Notes under the pieces: generated by a model
Databases searched by the model: none
What the model saw: the letters and a program-made list of their open reading frames with translations, nothing else
Told to the model about the DNA's origin: nothing
Program-made: the position numbers and the translations under genes
NCBI GenBank assembly: GCA_036936605.1
Contig: JAUPFV010000003.1
Span: 103,735,278-103,799,277 of the forward strand
Direction: 5' to 3'
DNA: 64,000 bases
Origin: Limnanthes douglasii subsp. nivea
Taxonomy: Eukaryota; Streptophyta; Magnoliopsida; Brassicales; Limnanthaceae
Shown: positions 31,873 to 43,000 of the stretch, piece by piece
Position numbering within the stretch: position 1 is the stretch's first letter
How the letters are laid out: the number at the start of each line of letters is the position of its first letter

Positions 31873-34800
31873 TCAAATCAAACCATCTCTATCCCTGATG
31901 TAACCCAAACCGATGCTTTCAAGGAAGACGATCGCATTCAACTCAATTGGAGCAGAATCGTGATAAAAAATAATGTATCTTCTGCAATTCAGAGCCTCAT
32001 TCGCAATCCAATCAGAGGCTTTGTTTTGCTCCCGGTAGACATGCTTGATCACCATTGTAGAAGCTATCAGTTTTCTACAATAGTTAATGATGAGATCAAG
32101 ATACCAGATGGTTTTCTCCTTCCCAATAAGCTCCACCAGAATGCTCGAATCGACCTCAATGTCGAGGTTGACGATATGCATGGACTTGCACAGTAGAAGA
32201 TCATCCATAATTGCCCTAGTTTCAGCAACAATCGAGCTATTTTCCCCATAAATTTTACCAAACGCTTTGATGATGACTCCATCGCTATTTTTGATAACCT
32301 CTCCTCCACTGGCCTCCCCAATAGAAGTCGAAACACCGTCCGTATTTATCTTATACCGATTTAATTTGGGAGCATTTCATTTTGGGGATAATAGAACACG
32401 ATACTTAGCCTGACGAACATCACAGCCCAAAAGGATTGCCTTTCTATAATCCTTTCCCCAGTGCTTCTTTCTCAGTAAGTTTGAACAATTTAAAGCAGTA
32501 ATGATATAGATTACCTGGTTGATTAATGAAGTAGAAGTAACATTTATCTCTTTATGCTTTTTTTGGTTACGAGCTCTCCAGATAATCCAGACAATGATAG
32601 CAGGGAGAATTGATCTCAGACTGCAAATCTTCATTGAAGACCAGTACCAGGTACGTATCGGATGCTGAATCGTCATGTTCCTTCTAAATTTAATTCCCAT
32701 AATAGTACTAAAATGATTCCAAATATGCCATGATAGATTGCAATTAACCATTATATGATTCTTATTTTCCTCACGCTGACAGAACTGGCACTTTGAATTC
32801 CAACTGAAGATGTCTTCTCTGCAAATTAGTGTCAGTTGGGAGCCAATTCATCAGAACCCTCCAAAGAAAAAACGAACATTCTTTTGGAGTTACAGTGTTC
32901 CAAGTCTTGCTGAAAAGGATAGATATATTCCCTTTATCTCGAATAGCATTCCAAGTAATCTTAGCATTAAACTTTCCATCATCAGTCAATGCCCACATAA
33001 TTTTATTAGGGTTTCCATTTAGCTTAAACTTTATGATACTTGCAACCACCGTATAGGGCACCGTGCAGTTAAGCTTGTCTAAGTCCCAACCTTCATTTGA
33101 CCAGTAGCTGTTGATTTTAGTACATTCATAAAGGCTTCTATTGTCTGTTTCATTGAAGTAGATTAGGACCCTCTTAGTGCACCACCTGTCCAACCATAAA
33201 TCAATCTCCCTACAACCAGGAATCCAGAAAACATGCTTATCAGCTTTATCTCTTACTTCAATAATTCTGGCCCAAACTCTAGACTTTCTAATAAGAATTG
33301 GAGCAATAATGGGGTGCTGATTCTTACAGTAGATAGAGCTCATACGTTGTGACCATAGAGAGGAGTTAGCTCTAAGGTTAAACCATATATTTTTATTAGA
33401 ATAGGTTGTCTGCAAATCTTCGAGCTTCCTCATGTTAACACCTCCTTCTGCATAAGGTCTGCTTATCATTTTCCAAGAAGCCCAAATTATTGTTTTAGTC
33501 TCTATTTTATTGCCCCATAAGAATTTATTATAGAGATTTTCAATTCTGTAGATAACAGTCTTGGGAATGGTTGTATTTATAATATAATACAAATGGAAAA
33601 CAGAAAGGACAGACTGTATTAATATCAGCCTCCCACTAAAGGAGAGGGTACAACCATCCCAGTCAATAATCTTATCTCTTATTCTAGAAACCAGACTGTC
33701 TAAATCGCTGACTCTACTCTTGTAACCAACCATTACTCCCAAATATTTAAAGGGCAGAGAACTGTGTCTAATACCAAAGTGTCTCTCCATACTATTAATG
33801 TAAGATATAGTAGTATTGTCAGCCACAATAAGCTTAGATTTGTTGTTGTTAATGATCTGACCAGAGCTTGTTTGATAATGTGACAGGAACTCATTAATCT
33901 TTGAACAAGAGGAAGCTGAGCTGTTGCAAAATATAGTTAAATCATCAACAAACGCCGAAACAAGAATCAACAGGTTACCTCTTGCTTTAAATCTTATTGA
34001 AGTGTCCTCTGCATTCATTCTTTTTATGCCCCTTATAAAGTACTCCTTGGCAAGTATAAACAGGCTTGGGGACAAGGGGTCACCTTGCCTTAAGCCCTGA
34101 TAAGACCTAAAAAAGCCCTTTGTAACACCATTTACTATAACAGAAAAGTAGTTATTAGTAATATTTCCCTTAATAATATCAAGAAAACTCTGACAAAACC
34201 CAAAATCCTTAAGGATTGAATGGAGAAAACTGTGAGGCAGCCTATCAAAGGCCTTCTCCATATCAATCTTTAAGATAATGTTGTTGCTGCCCTTAGACTT
34301 CAACTTAAGATCATAACAAAGTTCCCTAGCTATAAGAATATTCTCTTGAATACTTCTATTAGCTACAAAAGCACCATGCTCATCAGATATTAGCTTAGGA
34401 AGTAACACAGCAAGCCTCTTGTTGATTAGTCTTGAGTATATTATGTTGAAGAGAGTTGTAAGGCTTATAGGACGAAAGTCACGCCAAGATTTAGGAGAGC
34501 TGATCTTAGGAATAAGACATATAACAGAAGCATGAACTCCAATAGGAACCTCCCCTCTCTTAAAAACCTCTTTGAAAACATCACATAGACCATCACCAAT
34601 GATGTGTCAAAAGTCTTTATAGAAATTAGCATTATATCCATTAGGCCCCGCAGCCTTGTTAGAATTCAATTCACAAAAAATATTGTGAATCTCCTCTTTG
34701 ATAGAAATCCCAATCAGAAAATTATCCTCCTCCTTAGTGATTAGATTATGAATAACATCAATACGAGTAGTAATGTTAGTTTCACAGTCATTATTCATTA

Positions 34801-35981
34801 AAGAATGAAATTAAGAGATAATAGAGTTAGAAATAGCTTCATGGTAATCCAACCACTGTGAACCATCCCAAATTCTTTGAATCCTATTCATTTAGCTCTC
34901 TTCTTAACAAGATTATGAAAAATGCAGTATTACTATCATTGTCTTTCACCCATAAGGTATACGTCTTCTGCTCCCAAAAACTTTCTCCTCTTGCAAGCAA
35001 TTCCAGGTGAGTAGCTTTAGCACTATCCAAATCAACTTTATCAGTCCTTTCAATCGAATCCTAGTACTTATTTTCCAAATAGACAATCTTTTCTTCAATC
35101 AGTTTGATTGAATCAAAGATATTACAAAAATCCCTCTTATTCCAAAACTTCAAATCCCCTTTAAGTCTCTTAAGCTTTCCCCAAAACCTTTGAACATGAT
35201 ACCCATTCATTGAACCAGACCAACTACCATTCACAATCTCAAGAAAATTAGGATGCCTAGTCCACATATTAAGAAACTTGAAAGCAGGCTTGAACATTTC
35301 GTTGTTAGAAGAGATGGTAATACTGATAGGGGAATGATGAGAATACGTCCTAGCCAGATGGACCACTTTAGTATAATAAAAGTAGTTAATCCAAGAAGAA
35401 TTATAGAGCACTCTATCCAACCTCCTCCATTTCATTCCATTTGTCCACATATATTTAGAGCCAGAAAACCCCCCATCTATTAAGCTACAATCCAAGATCA
35501 GATCACTAAAATCATCCATACTTCTCAAACAAGAACTGGTACATGATAACTGCTTATCCATATTAAGAATTGTATTAAAATCCCCAACAATAATCCATTC
35601 AGTATTGTCATTGATTCCCTTTAGAGAGTCCCAAAGATCAATCCTTAAAGACCTACTGCATTTAACATAAACAACAGAAAGTCTAAAGGCTTTGTTCACA
35701 TTGGAGTAGTTAACAGTCACATGGACCACCTGCTCTTCATTACTTATGATATCTACCTCATAATCCTTAAGCCAAAGCAACCAGATTTTATTGTTGATGT
35801 TGTTAAATTATTTTTTGTAACCAATCTTCACAACCACCTCAGAAATCTTTAAAGCATGAATCAGTGGCTCCTTAATAGTCATGAAAGCACGCTTCTCAGA
35901 TATCTTTAGGGACGTTAATCTTCTAATGGTTTGCTTATTACCCAACTCCCTTACATTCTTATTAAGAAGCTTAACTGTCAT
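31873..35981 (-). pseudogene. LINE ORF2: endonuclease, reverse transcriptase, RNase H (decayed)
   Basis: It starts at ATG 35981 with a diverged endonuclease N-terminus, stops at 35810-35808, then continues in frame with GDFN and LDRVL endonuclease motifs. The usual SDH active-site triplet reads SHH here. Another in-frame stop follows at 35063-35061. The RT lies in a different frame (about 34798-32771): KAAGPNG, a stop near 34604, RQGDPLSPSLF and the catalytic FVDD. A zf-RVT part (32751-32377) and an RVT_3-type RNase H tail (about 32336-31873) lie in further frames. At least three frameshifts and three stops make it non-functional. It would have nicked target DNA and primed cDNA synthesis there. 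Confidence 0.88.
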
Positions 35982-36044
35982 TTAGAAGATTTAGCTTTAG
36001 CAGTCTTTTTCAACTGCAATAATTTGGAGGAGATAGGGCCTTTA

Positions 36045-37478
36045 CTATTCCAAATTTGTTTTCTTCACTTTCTTACTTCTTGTTAGATCTTTACTTTGAT
36101 TACCTTGATTATCTGATAACATTTCATTTATATGATATTTTGTAGGAGAACACTGAAGACTACCCGTAGCTTCTTCAGTTGGAGAGTTAATACCCAAATT
36201 CAGATCAGAATCATCTTTCCCCACAAACAAAGAACTCCTCTGGACCATTTGAAGAGCTTCAATAATCTCAGAGTCTTCAATGACAGGTTGCTTCTCGCTT
36301 TCCCCAGAAGACAATTCAATCTCATTAGATATTATAGCATCAAGATTAGGCTTAGCATTATTGAATTTTTTAAACTCCTTATCAATAGTCTCCATCGTTC
36401 TGTCATTGTCAACAATCAAAGATTTTAACTGAGATACTGTAATTGTATTTTCCCCTAATAAAACAAGATCATTACTGTCAACTTTATCTTGTTCTTGATT
36501 TATCATATTCCTTTTGCAGTCTTTTTACATATGTCCAACATGATTACATATATTGCAATAACTAGGATGTGATCCATAACTAACCTCGAAGCAGAAAACA
36601 TCATCTTCCCCAAACTTAACCTGAACATTGTTAACCAACTGTTTCGACAAATCCACTTCAACCCATAATCTAACACAATTGATCTTAGCACGATTAACAA
36701 CATGAATCCAAATCTTCAATGGTGTAACCAGACACTTAGCGATTTCCTGAATAGTACCTTCGTTGTACATGAACTCAGGCAAATTCTTAAGAGTAACCCA
36801 AACCAGAGTGAAAGGGCTTTCACTGTTAGGATCAAAATTCATACTCCACTTGAGCAATCTCATGGTCTTCTCTCCAACCTTCCACACATTACGAGTCCAT
36901 AACCTTTTAAGATCTTCAGCATTATCAAACTCAATGAAGACATATCTGTAATCATATTGAGCCACACTAAAGTTGTTATAGAACTTGAATTTGCCCATGA
37001 ACTCTTTAATAACTTCAAACTTAGGCCTTCCATAGGTAAAATTTCCAACAATCGTATGCTTGGACAAGTGATGGAGATGATCTTTATCTTCTTTCGAAAA
37101 ATTAATCACCACATTCCCTTGATCTTTCGAAACAGAGTAATTTTTGTGGAGATGTCTTTGATCCTCATTTTTCAGAACATCCGCAAACGATTTCATAGTC
37201 TTCTCATTGTTCTTTTCAAAAGCAGGATTAAGGATTATATTTGTTGCAGGAAATGATTTAAATATACCATTCTTTCTACTTTGATTATCGCGAGATAACA
37301 CATGAAACTCATCTTCAAAAGCAGAGGTTTCCACCGACATTGATTTCACAGATAGCGGAGAATTCGAACTCGGCACAGACTCAACAATCTCTCCTTCTCC
37401 CCTATTGGAAGAATTCATCATGATCTGAAACAATCTAAGCAAGATTGTTTCAATTCTGGATTTCTGAAAATTTTTCAA
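36045..37478 (-). pseudogene. LINE ORF1 (nucleic-acid-binding protein), one internal stop
   Basis: One frame from ATG 37478 to 36045 (about 478 codons) with a single TAA at 36527-36525. It has an N-terminal low-complexity region, then a DUF4283-like domain (about residues 115-290, with FTLVWVTLKNLPEF and LWVEVDLSKQL), then a CCHC knuckle starting CNICNHVGH. The stop lies inside the knuckle, between its His and last Cys. After the stop the frame stays open through a polar tail. The product would coat LINE RNA. Confidence 0.85.
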
Positions 37479-37542
37479 GACTCTGTTTCTTGACAGAGCA
37501 CTTCATTCTCAAATTAAATTGGTTTATATTATCAAAAAATAC

Positions 37543-37552
37543 ACCTTGTCCA
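37543..37552. repeat. LINE target-site duplication (5' side of element)
   Basis: ACCTTGTCCA, partner of 31629-31638. Confidence 0.8.
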
Positions 37553-37800
37553 TCTTCATTAAAGGTGAGGATCATTATTCTAGTAAAAATTAAATATAAT
37601 ATTTTATTGATTAAAATTTGATGTCGTTATTAAACATATTTTTTTAAATATCTAACATGTTATAAAATGGAGACTTACCTATAAAGACCCATTCCACAAG
37701 GCTATTACGGATAAAGCCCTAAATTTTTAAAGAGATTTTATACCTTAATTATCTTTTTATATAAAACACAGTAACTAATTTCTTTTTTTTTTAATTTTTA
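37553..37800. other. Continuation of MYG1 3' flank, then unassigned AT-rich DNA
   Basis: 37553-37672 aligns with 62590-62704 and so continues the flank interrupted by the LINE. The rest is AT-rich with no gene seen. Confidence 0.6.
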
Positions 37801-37926
37801 AAGGTCCGTATCTTTTAAATCGTAACTCGGAAAAAGAATCCGAAAATACCATTGGTTTTATTTTTTTAAGACGAACAAAACTAGTACCACTCATGATATG
37901 TTTTAATTTTTTTAAAAATATTTTAC
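37801..37926 (+). repeat. Direct repeat flanking a minisatellite (left)
   Basis: About 125 bp, closely matching 38528-38652, including TATCTTTTAAATCGTAACTC and CGAACAAAACTAGTACCACTC-like stretches. Confidence 0.8.
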
Positions 37927-37948
37927 ACACGTTTCTTAGTTATATGGT

Positions 37949-38510
37949 TTCACATCTAGTGACTGGTTTCGCATCTACCAAAATAAAGAAGGTTTCGCAT
38001 CTACCAAAACAAAGAGTTTTCTCATCTATCAAAATAAAGAAGGTTTCACATCTATCAAAATAAAGAGGGTTTAGCATCTATCAAAATAAAGAAGGTTTCG
38101 CATATACCAAAATGAAAAAGGTTTCGCATCTATCAAAATAAGTAAAGAAGGTTTAACATCTATCAAAATAAAGAAGATTTCGCATCTATCAAAATAAAGA
38201 AGGTTTAACCTCTATCAAAATAAATAAAGAAGGTTTAGCATCTATCAAAATAAATAAAGAAGGTTTCACATATATCAAAATAAAGAAGGTTTAACATCTA
38301 CCAAAATTAATAAAGAAATTTTAACATCTATCAAAATAAATAAAGAAGGTTTAGCATCTATCAAAATAAAGAAGGTTTGCATCTATCAAAATACAGAATG
38401 TTTAGCATCTATCAAAATAAATAAAGAAGGTTTAGCATCTATCAAAATAAAATAAAGAAGGCTTCACATCTATCAAAATAAAGAAGGTTCCGCATCTTCT
38501 TCGTTTAGCC
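37949..38510 (+). repeat. Minisatellite, 25-30 bp unit
   Basis: About 20 copies of GAAGGTTTMRCATCTATC followed by AAAATAAA. Units alternate between about 25 and 29-30 bp through one or two TAAA steps. There is no unique spacer between units, so it is not a CRISPR-like array. Confidence 0.9.
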
Positions 38511-38527
38511 TTTAAATTTTTTTTTTA

Positions 38528-38652
38528 AAAGTCTGTATCTTTTAAACCGTAACTCGGAATCTGTTTTTGAAAATACCGTTGGTTTTGTTTTTTAAGGCGA
38601 ACAAAACTAGTACCACTCTTGATATGTTTTGAATTTTTTTTTAAAATATTTT
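38528..38652 (+). repeat. Direct repeat flanking a minisatellite (right)
   Basis: Partner of 37801-37926, same orientation, with scattered substitutions. Confidence 0.8.
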
Positions 38653-38659
38653 TTGGGGA

Positions 38660-38793
38660 AATAATCTCTTGAATGGCTCGGTTCCTGGGGATATATGTCA
38701 ATCTGGAAGACTCAGAATTCTTCAACTGGATGATAATTTACTGTGTGGTCCGATTCCAGAGGAGATTGGTGATTGCACATCATTTTACTTATT
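38660..38793 (+). pseudogene. Leucine-rich-repeat exon fragment
   Basis: One open frame encodes two LRR-like units, with NNLLNGSVPGDI, LRILQLDDNLLCGPIP and EEIGDCTSF, matching the plant extracellular LxxLxLxxNxLxGxIP pattern. It ends at a good splice donor (GTAAGT at 38794). No kinase domain or further exons follow. It is likely a captured or remnant exon of an LRR receptor-like kinase gene, sitting right after the 125-bp repeat. Confidence 0.72.
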
Positions 38794-38799
38794 GTAAGT

Positions 38800-40046
38800 G
38801 TCAATCTTTCGTATTATCATGTAGTGTTGACATGTGTATGAGTAAATAAAATCGATTAGTCTAGATTAGATTTTTGTTCTCCATCGGATAATATATTGCA
38901 AGTAGTTCCGATATACAAATGTTAGAGAGAAAAATGAAGAGGAATTTAATGGATAAGAATGAAGAGAGAAAAAAATGGGGTAGGGTGTTAAAAGCTTTTA
39001 TAGAAATGAGTAGGGGTATTTAAGGTATTAGTAGGTCTCTAATGGTAAATATTTAACTAAAACGAGTCTTTCTCGGAGCATCATAAAAATATGGATCTTA
39101 GGTGGATAATAGTTAGGCTTTTGGATCTTAAATGGTACTTTACCCATTATAAAACGGGGTAAGTAATTTACTGTAACAAAAATAAATATACTAATGCCAA
39201 AGAGTATAAAGAAAAGTATAAAGATATGAAAGATACCTGTGAATATCTTTTCAAATATGTAATACCAAATAATACCCATTAATAGGATAGTTTCATAAAG
39301 TATCTCAACCCAAATTGTGGACAAAAATTATTCCCAAGAGTATAAAAAGGTCATTTTGGTTGGAACCTAATTTTTTTTTAGTCTTAAGCCAGACTTTTGA
39401 GTTTCTATTCCTTACAATTTGACTTTTCTAATTTTGAAGAAAGATATACGAGACCCAATACAGAACCCCTAAACCCATTTTCAACATAACCGTCTTGTCA
39501 ACCGGCTGAATAACCCGTCGACGACGCTGTATATGGAGCACTGATTGGTAATTTGTATATTCGATTTCATCCATGACAGTTGTTTGCGTTGCCTTGTTCT
39601 TCATTTCTGAGTTTTTTTTAAATTACTGCTGTGTCCGGTGATAGTTGTTTAGTTGTAATTAGGTTGTTTGTGCAAAGTATTGGTTCATGGTTGATGCTTT
39701 GTAAGTTTGTGTAGGGATATTGTGATTGGGTTTTGAAAATGATGTACGTGCATGGTGTGGTAGACACAAATCACATCTTGTTCATCAGTTTGTGGTAATG
39801 TCTAGCAATGTATCACAAACTTTTGTGTCAGTGTGTTGCTAATGTTAGTAAATCATAATGACTATATTTTTGGTAACGTCACAAAATATATATTAAAAAT
39901 AATGCTACAATCGCAAAGTGTTTAGGTGTAGCTAATATGGAGTGTTTTTGAGTGCGTAGGTAGTAATAAAACGCATATGCGATTTATGTACACTGTTATA
40001 TTTGTAAATGACTTCGTAACTCACAGTTGTGTTGTGTGCAGGAAAC
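38800..40046. other. Non-coding stretch between LRR fragment and Ulp1-like locus
   Basis: AT-rich, no intact gene. The last 500 bp begin to show the GCAA-type words seen throughout the next locus (for example near 39908). Confidence 0.5.
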
Positions 40047-43000
40047 ATGACTACAAAACGGGTATTCTATAGGCTTGGTCTGGTTAGTATAATAAACCTT
40101 CATAGACGTAATATAGTTACGACCAAACACATAGAAGCGAGTAGAGATACTCCACTCTATACATTTCTAAAAACATCGTTCGACCTAAGGAACGAGGATT
40201 TAAAGTTGAAGAAGTTCCATATACTGATAGAGAAAATTTCCAGTTTTTACGATGTGAAGGCAAGGGCTTTCAAAATATGGGGTAAGTATGTGAAGCTAAC
40301 TACAACCAATATGAAGGCAATTTTTGGGTTGAAACACGAAAATGAAAAGATTCGTTTGAATAAAGTTGGAGCCTTCATTGGTCAGTACACTGAAGGGGCT
40401 GAGAACGATTCTAGGCTAATGCAGAAGTATATCTTGAGTCCCCACGCACGAAAGAGTGGGCCGACGAATGACAAATCTGTATCGAATTCATTGATAAAAG
40501 TAATTTAATTCACAAATATTATATATGTTTTGATGTATTCTTGCAATAATGTAGGATGTTGTTGTTTGGGTTGAAGCAATTTATAGAGAAAGCAATTAGA
40601 GATGAAAGGGAGGATGAGGCGAATGACGTTGCTCTTCTATTGATACTTTTCATTTTCTCGACCATGTTCTTCTTAGTTTTTAGGGATATAGTGGGTTGGA
40701 TATCAGTATTCTACGTGAAGGATATGGTTAAAATCAACAACTACGATTGACCGAGAGCTATAGTTGAGAAGTAGCACACGCCACTTGATGAATGTATTCT
40801 CGTCGGAAGGCCCGACAGAGTTATCAGATGCGTTGTCGTTCTATTCGTAAGTGTTATCGCTTATATAATTATGTTGATGAAGCATAATTTGATGGAAGTT
40901 CAAATACCAAGACCAGACGTCATACCTAGATGTTATAAATGATGGGAATTGAAGGGGGAATAGTCAATTATGGAAATAATCCAGATGGTTTGCCAGCTAC
41001 GAGACGCGCATGTAAGATAATTTTGTTTGTAAAACTGATGTAACATTATGAAATATAATCGTATTTAGTAGTGTTTTCAATAAAATGTATATAGCAATAT
41101 GAGAGTGTACGTAAATCGAAACAGGATGAAAAATGGAATCTAGCAATGATAACTTCAAATGAATCGCAACGCCTGTGTTCGTAAATCTCTAACTATGTTG
41201 TAATACACTACAATCGCAATGATTTTCCTCGTAAATCGCAAGCATGACACTGACTATTCATGAAATCGCAATTGCGAAAATGAAGCTTTTGGAAGCGGAG
41301 AATTAGGTGGGAGCTCTGAAGAACAACCATAATCGCTTGAGGTTAATAGTCGGAAAAAGAAGAAATCTGTTGCCCACAAAATAGACAAAATGCAGAAGAA
41401 ATTGTTCCAGGCTGAGGATGGAACAAGTTTTATAAAATAATCAAACGTCTCAATAACATCAACTGATAATGAACCACGATTTAAAGACAACACAACACCG
41501 CCACCGGCAGAACATGAATATGAAGTAACACTGCAGGAATTCTTGGTGAAGAAGAAGTTAACACCAATATAAGCGAAGAGCAAGAAAAAGAAAGGGAAGA
41601 GTAAGTCAAGTATTGCAACTTTCGATGGACTAACACGTTCAGCTTTACGTGACAATGTTGTAGCGAGAAAACGTAGCAATATGTACCGTTTCAAGGTTGA
41701 ACATAAGTGGTTTAAGGTTTCTCTTGAACAGAAAAATAAAAAAGTGAGTATTGCTATGCTTTTGTGGGCAACAACATGTCTAAAAATTAACATCTAATAT
41801 TTAACATGCTCTTTTTGACACAGGTTAAAGAGCTGCAGATAAAGTTAAATCAGTTGAAGACGAAATTGGAGGTAGCATAGAGTATCGTAGATGCTGATAA
41901 TGCTGAACTTCTCAACACTTAATCAATGTCATTTTGTTGTGAAGATAAGGAGCTTACTGAACAGGTGGCTGCAGATACAGTCGAGAATATAATACCAAAA
42001 TATCTTGTTTACCAATCTCGCAAACATGGATTACAGAAGAAGCAAAGCATAGATGTTTCAGAAACCCCAAAACTCTATGTAGCCGAACATGATGAGGTGG
42101 AAGATACAACGAAATAAGAGAAAGAGATGGAGGATGTCGATAATCTGCTGAATGTAGAATATGAAAAGGCCAAGTTACTTGAAGTGACAGATGAACTTGC
42201 AACTGAGGATGTTAGTACACCGATTGTCTCTGTTGAATTATTAGCGGATATAATCGAAGATGAACAATTAGGGGATGAAGTGAAAAATATAGGTACAACA
42301 AATGTATTACACTTTGAACCCACTGCATGCGCTACGTTACAAGAAGTAGCTGCTGGGAAGTCCGATAGTGCACAAACAATGGTAGTTATAGATGGATTGA
42401 CAAATGAGGTAGGTGCTACCTTATTTAATGATCCTGCTGGAAATGAGAATGTGAAGGTGGATTGAGATACTGGTGGTATATTAGGGGGTGCCACATTAGC
42501 AGCCCAAACAAATACGATGGTCGTACAAACTGAAAGTCATGAAACTACTGTTGTTGATGATATTTTCGGAATGTAAGGATTGGTAGTGGAACAGAGAAAG
42601 GAAGTGGAATCTAATGAATGTGATGTAAATGAGTTAGTTGTGGACGGACATGACAAAGTGGACGAACAGAGGAACAATAAAGAGGTGGAAAAACAAAATA
42701 GTACAAAGGATGGACCACATGTGGAAACTGAGGGAAATAACTCTGTCGTGAACAATGCAGCATGCACAAAAAACCAGGATGCAGTAGAGAAGGGTGTGGG
42801 GAAAGAAGAACTTACCGAACAAGATGTCCAAGAGCATATAACAATGTTAACCGAAGAGCCCATACCTAGAGTTGAGATAATGGTGGAAACAGGACTTGAA
42901 GATGTAAGTGGATCTTAAAAGCCTTAAGATTCAACAATATATAGTATTTTGTGTCGACATGTTTTGATATTTACGAGTCTTAGTATGGTATTGAATATGA

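Larger units (their letters stand above)
31639..37542 (-). mobile_element. L1-type LINE, near full length, degenerate
   Basis: A minus-strand non-LTR retrotransposon of about 5.9 kb. The 3' end is an A tail, seen as a T run at 31641-31649. It is flanked by the 10-bp duplication ACCTTGTCCA at 31629-31638 and 37543-37552. Order on the minus strand: ORF1 with DUF4283-like domain and zinc knuckle, then endonuclease, reverse transcriptase, zf-RVT and RNase H parts of ORF2. Many stops and frameshifts show it is inactive. The paralogous sequence near 62575 lacks the element. Confidence 0.93.

Noticed and set aside
37949..38510. CRISPR-like array
   Set aside because: Units abut or are separated by TAAA steps only, with no unique spacers, in plant DNA.
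41254..41793. Minus-strand frame of 179 codons, Phe/Ser-rich
   Set aside because: It is opposite the Lys-rich coding blocks of the Ulp1-like locus. The plus strand has the better splice sites and composition.
42075..42494. Ser/Thr-rich minus-strand frame
   Set aside because: A shadow of the acidic plus-strand block.
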